A program made the translations under genes and the position numbers. The notes under the pieces are model-generated. The model had not been told where the DNA came from, ran no database searches, and was given only the letters and a program-made list of their open reading frames with translations. Shown one piece after another: positions 34,746 to 44,574 of a stretch of 64,000 bases of DNA (position 1 is the first letter of the stretch; every line of letters begins with the position of its first letter). The stretch covers positions 434,001 to 498,000 of the forward strand of contig JAEBUN010000032.1 in NCBI GenBank assembly GCA_023014365.1, written 5' to 3'. Source of the stretch: Lepiota brunneoincarnata. Lineage: Eukaryota; Basidiomycota; Agaricomycetes; Agaricales; Agaricaceae.

Positions 34746-35949
34746 GGACTGTGCCACAATTTCTGCCATGTTATCAACCGCTCTCACCAAATTCCTGTTC
34801 AAGAATCAGGTCCCAAGCCAAAGCAATGGAAGCTGAGATCAGGACCACCCTAACCTACCTATTGGGACTGCCACCCAACCTCCCAATGCTCCCATGGTGG
34901 ATACAAATAACTAGCCACCAAGTGCTGTACAAATTATATCTACTTCTAATGACGCCCCCACTGGGACTACCACCACCCATGTACCCACCTCCAGAACTTG
35001 CTGCAATTGCTGCCATTGATTTGGCCATATCAAGGCAGGATGCCCATACTACCAATGTTGATATTGCCACCAGATTGCCCCTGGCCATTATGAGAAGCAC
35101 TGCACCAGAAACCCTTACTAACATCAACCCACAAGTATGGTACCTGGCCTGTATTGCTGCCCACAAGGAATACCAAGCAGAGCTAGATCCCTCACACGCA
35201 CAACCACAACCCACAATATTTGACATACTATTGCAAACACTGAACCATGCTCCACCTCAGCCAGGCCCATCCTCAATTGAATACAAAATGCCCCTACTGT
35301 CATTCCAACCACCTACACCACCCCCACACCTACTAGCAGAAGCCACTGACTTCCTGGACTGGTCCATCCACACACCCACCATCACCCACCTCAGAGAACC
35401 CCTTGTCATTGACCTCACCCAAGACCTACCATCCCCAGACCCCCAAGTTACAGAAGCAATTCCCCAGATCTTGATGACCCCTACTTTGACTGGGACCCAT
35501 TGCCAAATCAAACATCACAGGAGAGCCTGTTGGACTATACTGAGAATATGTCTGATGAGGACATCAGACCTTACGAAGGGGATAATGTTATGAACAGTCC
35601 AGACAAGGAAGAGTTGGAGCTAGTCTTCGATTACACAAGATGGATACAAGAGACTACAGACCAACTGTGGGTACAGGAGTACAAAGATGAAGAAGAGGCA
35701 TACTACTATGCCATGCAGGACTTGGTGAGAGAAGCAGAAATGGAGATAGCATTAGAGGATATTCTGGAATATCCTGAAGAAGAGGGAGAACTGATAGATC
35801 TGACCTCCAACACAGATGGAGACACTGAGAGAGTGGGTAGCAGGAATGAAGAAGAGGCCATGGAGATAGGATCAGGAGAAGAGGAGTATGAGTCAGAGGA
35901 AAGTGATGGAACATCACACAGCAGTGGAATGGAGAATGAGGACTACTGA
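34746..35949 (+). pseudogene. G3 post-pol ORF: double zinc knuckle and acidic tail
   Basis: In one frame, at about 35000-35105, two metal-binding knuckles are read. The first is C-x2-C-x4-H-x4-C ending GHIKAGC. The second is C-x2-C-x6-H-x4-C ending PGHYEKHC. Two TGA codons lie within them where CGA (Arg) would be expected. Downstream, 35465-35949 is open and very acidic (DLDDPYFDWDPLPNQTSQES, then Glu/Asp-rich to a stop at 35949). The frame between the two blocks is disturbed. The same knuckle module occurs in the post-pol region of G5 (about 47281-47470, minus strand), so it appears to be an element gene rather than a host gene. A nucleic-acid-binding role is inferred only from the knuckles. 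Confidence 0.55.
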
Positions 35950-35953
35950 CTCA

Positions 35954-36183
35954 TGTAAGATATACTTAGCAGGATGCCATCAACTAGGATGGGGATTGCA
36001 GCCAAAGGCTGTGCAGGACAGTAGAGTAGCCTTACAACCTATAATGAGTATATAGTCCCTCATAGGTATATAAAGGCCTGTACAAGTAGAGATTAAAGCA
36101 CTAAGCTTTAATCTTGTTAACAGTGGTCATTAACCCTCTCTGCCATAACTTGGTGTGTTCCCTCATTATCTCAGTCTGCACAA
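35954..36183 (+). repeat. Probable 3' LTR of G3
   Basis: Begins TGTAAGATATAC right after the post-pol ORF stop and a purine-rich tract (GGAATGGAGAATGAGGA). It has a TATA-like TATATAAAG at about 36068 and an ATTAAA-like element downstream. The right end is uncertain (about 36183), because G4 gag codons become recognisable from about 36200. There is no 5' partner in the window to confirm length or TSD. Confidence 0.5.
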
Positions 36184-36199
36184 TCCACTAAGCTCTACA

Positions 36200-36679
36200 A
36201 GGCCAACCATCTCAGACACCTTGTTGAGTGATTGAAGGCCTTCTCCAGTTATCTTTGGAAACAGAAGGAGCAAGGATCATAACACCAAGCCCAGATGGCA
36301 AATGAGGCATTTTGCTCCAATGCTTGCTCCCCACTTCCCATCACCTCCAGGCCTCTCCCAGGATATGTCAGACTCCCCCCCTCCATGTCCCCTTACCCAT
36401 TCTAACCCCTCCCCAGGAAATCTGGTCCCTATGGATATTGATGCCTCCAAGCAGAAATTGGGACTTCCCCCACTCTGCTATCAGTGTAAAAGGCCAGGAC
36501 ACATGAAGGCTGAGTGCCCACTCCATCATGACATCCAGTACATGGATCTGGAGGAATGGGATGAGCTAATGCAGAGGTGGAATTCTGAGATAGATACCCT
36601 AGCTGCAATGATGGGAATCCCAAGAGTGGAAGAGGCAGAGTTGGGATCAGAGGAGGATTTTCAGCAGTACGACAGGTGA
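36200..36679 (+). pseudogene. G4 gag C-terminal part with zinc knuckle
   Basis: The frame is recognisable from about 36200 (LKAFSSYLWKQKEQGS, two TGA/TAA stops). It then runs open from 36302 to 36679 with the zinc knuckle CYQCKRPGHMKAEC (CX2CX4HX4C, about 36476-36517) and an acidic tail. This is the nucleocapsid portion. The upstream gag core is missing. Confidence 0.7.
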
Positions 36680-36858
36680 CTGGTGTGCCCCTGCTGCATT
36701 CAAGTAATAGGTTCTCTGTTTTGTCAATAGATGAAATAGAACGCTGTTCTGACTCCATACTGATCTCCAAAGACACACCACCACCCCCCAGAACTCCAGT
36801 GCAACATCCCCACTAGGAACACCACCTTCCAAAGAGACCAGTCATTGCTTACTCTGAC

Positions 36859-37230
36859 TTGGAATCCAAATCCCTCCAGCTGACAGTAGAACTTGAGACC
36901 ACTGACTCAGCTGAATGCAAAACAGTCAAGGCATTGGTGGATTCTGGAGCAACTGGCTCCTTCATTGACCAAGACTTTGTTTGTGCCACTCATCTCAGTA
37001 CTCACCACTTATCCAACCCCATCCCAGTGTTCAATGTAGATGGAACTCCAAATGAAGCTGGACAAATCTCCAAAGTGGTAGATGTAGTCTTACACTATCG
37101 AAACCATGCCAAATGCACACTGTTAGCAGTAACCAAGCTGGGAAGGCAAGAACTCCTCCTTGGGTTCACATGGCTGAAACAACATAACCTGGAAATTGAC
37201 TGGCAGACTGGTGAAGTCAAATTATCTTGA
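36859..37230 (+). pseudogene. G4 aspartic protease
   Basis: Open for 123 codons. The catalytic motif VKALVDSGATGSFIDQDF lies at about 36927-36980 and is intact. ELLLGFTWLKQHN near the end is the hydrophobic-Gly region, and IDW follows. The frame runs on to the Copia-2 insertion at 37276 and into RT after it. Confidence 0.8.
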
Positions 37231-37276
37231 TGCCCCTCATGCTGTACAGAATGCCAAGACCAGTCATGTGCCAAGT

Positions 37277-37615
37277 TGTCGAAGTGCGAGCGCACAGCTC
37301 GATGTTTCTTTTGTCTTCATATTTCATATTATTCATGGACACTGTAGGTACACTCGACGGACTCTATTGTATACCAAGTAGCAACGAGTATGAGCTCAAT
37401 TCTACGGTAAATACACGTACATAAAATTTTCCTTAGTATATAAGTAGAATGTCCGCTAGTCCTAGGATCCAGTCTTCCTACGTGGATCCTAGGTATGTAA
37501 CTTACTTGTGTCGTGTCTCTGGTAGATACTGACGAGTCTTCCTACGTGGATCCTAGTGATCTCACTTATACATATTTTGTGTCTGACGTGATACTGCGCA
37601 ATTCTATTCTCGTTA
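37277..37615 (+). repeat. Copia-2 5' LTR
   Basis: Contains TATATAAG at about 37438 as a promoter candidate. A ~22-bp direct repeat (AGTCTTCCTACGTGGATCCT core) occurs twice, about 67 bp apart (about 37470 and 37535). Confidence 0.95.
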
Positions 37616-37627
37616 GGTTATGGGCCC
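37616..37627 (+). promoter_or_regulatory. Copia-2 primer-binding site, overlapping the start codon
   Basis: GGTTATGGGCCC abuts the 5' LTR and is exactly complementary to GGGCCCAUAACC of initiator tRNA-Met. The ATG within it (37620-37622) is the start codon of the gag-pol ORF. Confidence 0.75.
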
Positions 37628-40600
37628 CGAGAGCGACTCTACGTCTATGACACTTCAATCTGCCAAATTGAATGGCAGTAATTATTATGCCTGGTCTGAT
37701 AACATGAAGGCCGCTCTCCAAGCTCGACTGCTCTGGCTTGTTGTAGAGGGCCTGGAAGACTGTCCCCCTTTACCCTCTTCGGATCCCCCTGTTAGTTCCG
37801 AAGGTAAACCACTTCCTACGTCCGATCCGGCCCATAAGGATTGGCTCCAGTCGAAGAAGGATTACTTGCGTTGGTTGAAATCCGACCACGCGGCTATGGG
37901 TTTGATGCGGGGGGCTATCGAGTTCAGCCAGCGCAAACATGTTGCTGGTGTTTCTACGTCGAAGGAGATGTGGGATCGACTTCTCAAGATCCATATCACC
38001 GAACGCCAGAGTATCAACATTCACTACTATTATCAGGAGCTCTATACTAAAAGATGGGACGAATGTACCACCATGTCAGACCTTGTTGGGTCCTTCCTAA
38101 ACCTACGCCGTCGTATCACGGAAGCCGGCCAGAAGTTGGACGACATTCATGTTATCCACGCCATTCTCCTTTCCCTACCCCGCTCGAGTATCTGGGATCT
38201 CGTTAAGCAGAACCTTTTGAATAAGGGAAAGTCTCTCACCCTCGATATGGTCACTGCCGAGCTTATTTCCGTGCACGATCGTGCTGAACATGACCGCCTT
38301 ATCGACGAGTCCGAGAAGAAGGTCAAGGCTGAGCAGTTGGCCCTGCTTGCCAAGTCGGTGGGGAATGGGAGCTCTGGGAAGAAAGGGAGAAAAGGGAGAG
38401 GCAAATCGGAGAAGAAGGTTAGACCTCCGGATTCGGAATGCCATACCTGCCACCAAAAGGGTCATTGGAGCCCTGAGTGTCCTTCGAAGTCCAGAGGGAA
38501 GTTGGGTGGATCTGTGAACCTTGCCGTTGATCAGCCGAAGTCCTTAGGTGATCGTGAAGTTGGAGTGATGTTGATGGCGTTGGATGAGGCTACCATTGTC
38601 TCTGGTGTTTTGCTCGACTGTGCGGCTACATCCCACATGTTTATGGATCGCGGCTATTTTGTCTCCTATCAGGAATCCTCTGGCGAGTATATCACTGTGG
38701 GTGGTCGTAACAAAGTTCCTGTCGCTGGTCGTGGCTCCGTCATGTTTCATTCTGTGCTCCCAGATGGTCGCCTCAGTATCACCCTCTGTGATGTTCTCCA
38801 CATTCCTCAGTTGGGTGCCAACCTCGTCAGTTTGGGTGTTTTGCAGCGTGGTGGAGCGAGTTACCAGAGTTGGGGTCTGAAAGGGTTGACGCTCTCGAAG
38901 GATGGCAAAGAGTTGTTCCGGGCGGTGCTTGCAGGGTCGGCTGGCACTTTGTATTATATCCAATGTGCAAAGTCAAACAATGATGCCGCGTACCTTGCTA
39001 AGGGACAGTTATCCATGCGCTTATGGCACCGCCGTATGGGGCATTTGAGCCCCCGCGTCATCGACTCTATGCATAATGGTCGTCTGGTGAAAGGCCTGGA
39101 GATTTACACACCTCGAGAGTTCGACCATCTGTGCAGCAGCTGTGCCAATGGGAAGTCGCATCGTTTGCCTTTGCCTGATACGAGTGTAAACCGTTACTCC
39201 AAGATGGAGTTGTTGGTAATGGACTTGACCGGCCCAATGTCCGTCGTGACTTGGGATGGGTATTTGTATGCGCTTGTCGTTGTGGAGGTGAGCTGCCGTT
39301 ATCCAGTGGGCCGTTTGTTGCGGGATAAGGAGGAGACTGGTGTTGCAGTACGGGATGTTGTGGCTATGTTGGAACGCCAGTCTGGTCTCAAAACTCGCCA
39401 CCTCCATAGTGATAACGGGTCCGAATTTGTCAACTCTGCCATGGATCAGTTCTGCCGCCGCAACGGAATTATTCACGAGACGACTATTCCATACCTTCCT
39501 GAGCAGAACAGCATCGCTGAGCGTGCCATTGCGGTGTTCTTCGAGATGGTCCAGTGCATGTTGCACACCAGCGGCATGGATCTGCATTACTGGGGTGAGG
39601 CCTTCATGTACGCAGTTCATATTCGCAGTTTAGCTCTCACCTCTGGCTTGAAGGGCTTTGTCCCTTATGAGGCGTGGACAGGGCGTAAGCCTGACGTTTC
39701 CCATCTCCGCATTTTTGGATCTCTTGGTTGGGCTCATGTTCCTAAGCCAGTGCGTAAGGGCAAGTTGGAGTCGAGAGCAGTGAAGGTGCGGATGCTTGGA
39801 TGGTGGACCAATGAAGCGAAGGGATACCGGCTCGAGGATTTGGAGAGTGGCAAGTTGATTGCCTCCCGCGATGTCCAGTTTCAAGAGGATGATTCCCCGA
39901 GTGAGTTGGCTGTTGTGGATGTGGATGAGCCTGTGGTCCCACCTGAGACTGTCGACCGTTTGGTTGACGATGCTGTTGCCATGGATGTTCCCAAGCCAGG
40001 TCCTACCACCACTCCCCTTCCCACGACTCCTCCCCCAGTCCCTGTGTCTGTTGATGCTGTTGAGGCTCCGCTTGCTGAGTGTCCAGTCACCCCTTCTCAT
40101 GAGGTCTCCAGTGGGAGTCCCCCTCAACCACCGCCTGTGCCGAGGAAGTCCAATCGTGTGCGTAAGCCAGTCGAACAGCTGGGGTTCTTTGCTATCAATG
40201 ATGCGGTTTCCTTAAATGGAACTGTTAACTTTGCTTTTGTCTCGGTCGCGAATGAACCCCACACGTACCAGGAGGCCCTCCATTCCCCCTACTCGAAGCA
40301 GTGGGAGAGTGCTATCGAATCCGAGTATGCTCAATTGCGAAAGGCTGGTGTCTTTGAGTGGGTGGACAAGTTACCTGGAGGAAAGAAGGCAGTTGGGAGT
40401 CGTATTGTCTTTAAGGAGAAGTTGGATGGACATGGAAAGCGGGTTAAGTTCAAGGCTCGGATCGTAGCTAAAGGCTTCTCGCAGGTACCTGGAGAGGATT
40501 TTACCGAAACTTTTTCGTCTGTGGCCAAATTCACTACTCTCCGTGTTTTCCTCACTCTCGCTGCCTATCTGGACTTTGATATACATCAAGTCGACGTTGT

Positions 40601-41840
40601 CGCTGCCTACTTGCAAGGGGATCTTGACGAAGAAATATATATGGAGGTGCCAGATGGGGTCGAGAAGTTAGGGTCTGGAGGTCATTATTGGAGGTTGTGG
40701 AAAGCCTTGTATGGCTTGAAGCAGGCTGGGAGGCAATGGAAGAAGAGATTACACAAAGTTTTGACTAAGCTCGGCTTCATACGTGCGTTCGCTGATGACT
40801 GCTTGTATATCAGGAGGGAAAAGGGGAAGATTATTCTCCTTGTGCTCGTCTACGTTGATGACATGGCAGTCGCCGGTCCTGGTGGTACTCATATCATCTC
40901 ATTCAAGACCGCTCTCAGTGACGACTTCGATATCACTGATCTCGGTGAGCTCAGGTATATGTTGGGCATCCTTGTCACTCGAGACCGCTCCAATCGCCTC
41001 ATCTATCTCAACCAGATGGCTTACATTCATCAGGTTCTTGCACGTTTTCGCATGGAGGATACTACTCCCATCTCTACTCCTCTCGCTGTAAAGCATGGCC
41101 TTTCCACTTCTCAGTCCCCCAAGACCGAAGCCGAGAAACGAGCATATAAGGAATATGCGGGTGACGTCCATTATCTCTCTCTCGTTGGCTCCCTCCTGTT
41201 TGCCACCCAGACGCATCCGGACATCCAATTTGCAGTCAGCCTGGTTGCCCAATTTGGTGGTAATCCTGGCATTGCACACTTGGAGGCCGCGAAGCGAATT
41301 CTGCGTTATCTTAAAGGGACTGCTGATCTCAACCTCGTTTTGGGTAGATGTGGAAGTGACTCTTTTGGTCTCGTTGGCTGGACCGACTCAAATTGGGCTC
41401 AAGATCCTGATGATCGGAGGTCTGTTGGTGGATTTGTTTTCGACGTGGCTGGTAGTTCCGTCTCTTGGTCCTCGAAGAAACAACCAACTGTTGCCACGTC
41501 ATCAGTCAAGGCCGAATACATTGCATCCGCTAGTGCCACGAAGGAGGCAATCTGGCTCCGCACTCTTCTTGAAGAGCTCGACTTTCCACAGACGACTGCC
41601 ACTATCATCCATGCCAACAACCAGGGCTGTATCGCCCTTGCCAACAATCCTATTGCCCATTCCCGTGCCAAACACATCGACATACGTCATCATTTCATCC
41701 GCGAGCGCATCGAACGTGGAGAAGTCAAGCTTCATTATGTGTCCACGACGGACATGTTGGCCAACATATTCACCAAGGCGCTTCCACGCGAAGCTTTTGT
41801 AAAGTTTCGTGCTCGTTTAGGTGTATTGTCTCCTAACTGA
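37620..41840 (+). CDS. Copia-2 gag-pol polyprotein (1406 aa)
   Basis: One continuous ORF. Domains: UBN2-type gag (about residues 10-230); basic linker; zinc knuckle CHTCHQKGHWSPEC (about 275-288); protease with LLDCAATSHMF (about 330, Ala where Gly is usual after the catalytic Asp); GAG-pre-integrase and zinc-binding module HRRMGHLS...CSSC (about 470-510); integrase core with VMDLTGP, HLHSDNGSEF and NSIAERA supplying D, D and E; RT with AKGFSQVPGEDFTETFSSVA and the intact catalytic box YVDD (about 1080). The RNase H domain has VGWTDSNWA, ATSSVKAEYIA (STEAEY expected) and IHANNQGC (DN expected), so two acidic positions are changed. The ORF is full length for a Copia element and may still be expressed, but RNase H is probably impaired. 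Confidence 0.9.
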   Translation: MGPESDSTSMTLQSAKLNGSNYYAWSDNMKAALQARLLWLVVEGLEDCPPLPSSDPPVSSEGKPLPTSDPAHKDWLQSKKDYLRWLKSDHAAMGLMRGAIEFSQRKHVAGVSTSKEMWDRLLKIHITERQSINIHYYYQELYTKRWDECTTMSDLVGSFLNLRRRITEAGQKLDDIHVIHAILLSLPRSSIWDLVKQNLLNKGKSLTLDMVTAELISVHDRAEHDRLIDESEKKVKAEQLALLAKSVGNGSSGKKGRKGRGKSEKKVRPPDSECHTCHQKGHWSPECPSKSRGKLGGSVNLAVDQPKSLGDREVGVMLMALDEATIVSGVLLDCAATSHMFMDRGYFVSYQESSGEYITVGGRNKVPVAGRGSVMFHSVLPDGRLSITLCDVLHIPQLGANLVSLGVLQRGGASYQSWGLKGLTLSKDGKELFRAVLAGSAGTLYYIQCAKSNNDAAYLAKGQLSMRLWHRRMGHLSPRVIDSMHNGRLVKGLEIYTPREFDHLCSSCANGKSHRLPLPDTSVNRYSKMELLVMDLTGPMSVVTWDGYLYALVVVEVSCRYPVGRLLRDKEETGVAVRDVVAMLERQSGLKTRHLHSDNGSEFVNSAMDQFCRRNGIIHETTIPYLPEQNSIAERAIAVFFEMVQCMLHTSGMDLHYWGEAFMYAVHIRSLALTSGLKGFVPYEAWTGRKPDVSHLRIFGSLGWAHVPKPVRKGKLESRAVKVRMLGWWTNEAKGYRLEDLESGKLIASRDVQFQEDDSPSELAVVDVDEPVVPPETVDRLVDDAVAMDVPKPGPTTTPLPTTPPPVPVSVDAVEAPLAECPVTPSHEVSSGSPPQPPPVPRKSNRVRKPVEQLGFFAINDAVSLNGTVNFAFVSVANEPHTYQEALHSPYSKQWESAIESEYAQLRKAGVFEWVDKLPGGKKAVGSRIVFKEKLDGHGKRVKFKARIVAKGFSQVPGEDFTETFSSVAKFTTLRVFLTLAAYLDFDIHQVDVVAAYLQGDLDEEIYMEVPDGVEKLGSGGHYWRLWKALYGLKQAGRQWKKRLHKVLTKLGFIRAFADDCLYIRREKGKIILLVLVYVDDMAVAGPGGTHIISFKTALSDDFDITDLGELRYMLGILVTRDRSNRLIYLNQMAYIHQVLARFRMEDTTPISTPLAVKHGLSTSQSPKTEAEKRAYKEYAGDVHYLSLVGSLLFATQTHPDIQFAVSLVAQFGGNPGIAHLEAAKRILRYLKGTADLNLVLGRCGSDSFGLVGWTDSNWAQDPDDRRSVGGFVFDVAGSSVSWSSKKQPTVATSSVKAEYIASASATKEAIWLRTLLEELDFPQTTATIIHANNQGCIALANNPIAHSRAKHIDIRHHFIRERIERGEVKLHYVSTTDMLANIFTKALPREAFVKFRARLGVLSPN

Positions 41841-41858
41841 CATCTCACTGAGTGGGAG

Positions 41859-42197
41859 TGTCGAAGTGCGAGCGCACAGCTCGATGTTTCTTTTGTCTTC
41901 ATATTTCATATTATTCATGGACACTGTAGGTACACTCAACGGACTCTATTGTATACCAAGTAGCAACGAGTACAAGCTCAATTCTACGGTAAATACACGT
42001 ACATAAAATTTTCCTTAGTATATAAGTAGAATGTCCGCTAGTCCTAGGATCCAGTCTTCCTACATGGATCCTAGGTATGTAACTTACTTGCGTCGTGTCT
42101 CTGGTAGATACTGACGAGTCTTCCTACGTGGATCCTAGTGATCTCACTTATACATATTTTGTGTCTGACGTGATACTGCGCAATTCTATTCTTGTTA
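41859..42197 (+). repeat. Copia-2 3' LTR
   Basis: Same length as the 5' LTR. Differences from it are CGA/CAA, TATGAG/TACAAG, CGTGG/CATGG, TGTCG/CGTCG and CGTTA/TGTTA. Confidence 0.95.
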
Positions 42198-42202
42198 CAA
42201 GT

Positions 42203-43744
42203 GCCATGCACAGAAGCTTTAAGCCAACTGCATCCACACATGCCAACTCAGCCCATTTTCCACCTTAGCCAAAGAAGAGGAAGAGGATGAGCCTTTGGAA
42301 GATGGAGATTGTATCTTTGCAGCTGGACTCCTCCCCCCAAAGCCTACTCCCGAAGAGATTGTGGCTGGTTCCACTACCTCTCAATGCCTGGCAGAAGCAT
42401 TTCTCTGAAACTCCCAAACAAATGACCCCCAGAATTCTAGCTTCTAAGCACATGTCCCCTCATACCTCCAGGAGTATACTGCCATCTTTGCCAAGGAGTC
42501 CTTTGACATGCTCCTGGATCACCAACCCTGGGATCACGCTATAGAGCTTGTCCCTGGGGCAGACCCCAAAGGGTGCAAGGTCTATCCATTGTCCCCTCTT
42601 GAGCAAAAGGAACTGGATGCATTTCTACAGGAAAACCTGTCTTCTGGTTGGATATGCCCATCTAAGTCCCCCATGGCCTCCCCAGTCTTCTTTATCAAAA
42701 AAAGGATGGCTCACTTTGCCTGGTACAGGATTACTGAGCACTCAATGCCCTCACAGTGAAGACCAAATACCCCCTGCCCCTCATCTCCAAGCTGGTAGTG
42801 CAGTGCCGAGAAGCCAAGTACTTCACCTAGTTAGATGTTCGTTGGGACTCTAATAACATCCAGATTAAGCCAGGAGATGAGTGGAAGGCAGCATTTTGCA
42901 CCAACAGGGGCCTCTTTGAACCTCTTGTCATGTTCTTTGGCCTCACTAATAGTCTGGCCACCTTCCAGATGATGATGAATGATATCTTTCATGAACTTAT
43001 CATGGAAGGGGTTGTGGTTGTCTACCTGGACAACATTCTCATCTTCACCTGGACTTTAGAGCAGCACCAGGATGTTGTCAGGTGTGTTATGGAGATCCTC
43101 CAATGGCACAAACTTTACTTACAGCCAGAAATGTGTGAGTTTGAATGCACTCACATCAAGTACCTAGGACTCATTATCTCAGAAAACTCCATCAAGATGG
43201 ATCTGGTCAAAGTTGCAGGAGTCAAGGAGTGGCCAACCCTCAAGGATAAATTAGGACTCCAATCCTTCCTAGGTTTTACCAACTTCTACCATCACTTTAT
43301 CTGAGACTTCTCCCACATAGCACAACCCCTCTTCAACCTCACCCAAAACAGCACTACATGGCAGTGGAATTTGGAACAACAAGCAGCATTCGATGGCTTG
43401 AAGGCAGTGATCACCACAGCTCCAGTTTTGGCTTCTCCAGACAACAAGGTGCCCTTTCAAGTAGAAGTTGACAGTTCAGACTTTGCCACCAGGGCAGTAC
43501 TCTCTCAACTCTCAGGAGATGATGGAAAGTGGCACCCAGTAGCATTTTACTCTAAGGCTTTGTACCCAGTGGAGTGCAACTACAAAATCCATGACAAGGA
43601 GATGCTGGCCATTATCCAAGCACTGGAGGAGTGGAGACACTTCCTTGAAGGAGTGCAGGAAAGGTTTGAAATCTGGATGGACCACAAAAACCTGGAGTAC
43701 TTCATGACTGCTCAGAAGCTGAATTGCTGACAGGCATGCTGGTC
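42203..43744 (+). pseudogene. G4 reverse transcriptase and RNase H
   Basis: Resumes after Copia-2. RT is recognisable from about 42508 (frame breaks near 42700) and open 42930-43304. The catalytic box reads VVVYLDNILIFT (about 43020), so the second Asp of YLDD is Asn: GAC-AAC, expected GAC-GAC. A TGA at 43302 lies where Arg is expected (FI-R-DFSH). RNase H (43371-43730) has FQVEVDSSDFATRAVLSQ, the HDKEMLAI motif and WMDHKNLEYF. It ends at a TGA (CGA expected) just before the G5 insertion at 43750. Confidence 0.8.
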
Positions 43745-43749
43745 CTATA

Positions 43750-44041
43750 TGTTATCTGGGTAAGGGATCATCACTTAGTGGTGATATAACTTACTCTCTA
43801 CAGGCATCTATACAGACTTATTCCTGGAAATATTCAGTTGCCGACTTGTAAGTATGAACACTGGCAAAGGCTGGAGGGTGAAGGCTAGTGTATAGAACAA
43901 ACTACACTGTACTAGAGTACAATAGTAATTCTACTTGAGTTATATATGTATCTACAGTGGCTGTGCTACTGTTATATTGGGGATTGGGGCTTGGGATCAA
44001 ACTATTGGGAAAGTGTTCTATTTACAGGATATCTGATAACA
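43750..44041 (-). repeat. G5 3' LTR
   Basis: 292 bp, TGTTATCTGG...CTGATAACA as read on the plus strand. Differences from the other LTR are mostly TG/CA alternatives, i.e. decayed CpG. Confidence 0.93.
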
Positions 44042-44154
44042 TTAGGTCCTTCTTATGAGTTGTCTTTGTACAACTCAACATTCTCCAAATATGTTATGGT
44101 CAGCATTGTAGTTGTAGTAGTAATCGAGAGTTTTGTCTTCTTTGGGTAATGGCA

Positions 44155-44574
44155 TTAAGTGTGTGAGGTTGTCATCATAAATGATATGGGTTGGGTAATC
44201 ATAGTTGTCTGGGGATGGTGATGAGGGTCTTTGTATTGGGGAGTAGGGTGGTTGATCAGGAATGGAGGAATGGGTAGATCCTTCTTCAAGGAGGTGCTGG
44301 TATTGTTGTTGTATATTGTTGTATTGTTCCCATCATAAATCTCGTGGACTAGGGAAGGTAGGCCCTGGGTATTGTTGTTGATATAAGTGGTCTTGGAACA
44401 GGTCATTTTCATAAGTGATTTGAGTGGCTTCTTCACTCAAGTTGTATCATGTCAATGGGTTCATTGCACATGTTTGATTCAGTGGCAGGGTCATAGTATG
44501 AGAGAGGGGTGTCAGGTTGAGTGTTGACATGTCAAGGTTGATAATTTGGGTTGAGACAAGGGTAAGGTCATTGA
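44155..44574 (-). pseudogene. G5 post-pol ORF, C-terminal part
   Basis: Resumes after the nested LTR block. It is Asp/Tyr/Pro-rich in one frame (an acidic tail like that of G3) and open for 93 codons in another (44436-44155). It ends shortly before the 3' LTR. No domain is recognised. Confidence 0.4.

Larger units (their letters stand above)
24698..36183 (+). mobile_element. Chromodomain Ty3/Gypsy retrotransposon G3, 5' truncated
   Basis: Order: RT (from the KKDGK motif at about 24700), RNase H, integrase, chromodomain (to 27811), then a downstream ORF with zinc knuckles and an acidic C-terminus (about 27850-28111 joined to 34746-35949), then a probable 3' LTR from 35954. It is interrupted by a solo LTR in the integrase C-terminal region (27016-27391) and by Copia-1 in the downstream ORF. 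Gag, protease and 5' LTR are not present in the window. Its layout parallels G5 (minus strand, 43750-55601). Confidence 0.75.
37277..42197 (+). mobile_element. Copia-2: nearly intact Ty1/Copia retrotransposon
   Basis: LTRs are 339 bp each (37277-37615 and 41859-42197), starting TGTCGAAGTG and ending CGTTA/TGTTA (a non-canonical TG...TA end). TSD CAAGT is perfect (37272-37276, 42198-42202). The PBS directly follows the 5' LTR, there is a single open ORF (37620-41840), and the polypurine tract GAGTGGGAG precedes the 3' LTR. The six LTR differences I count are all at CpG-derived sites. It is CpG-rich compared with all surrounding elements, so it is the youngest complete insertion in the window. 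Confidence 0.95.

Noticed and set aside
38544..40127. Long antisense frames under the Copia-2 ORF (for example 39021-39620 minus)
   Set aside because: Shadow frames of a GC-balanced coding region; the sense ORF has complete Copia domain order.
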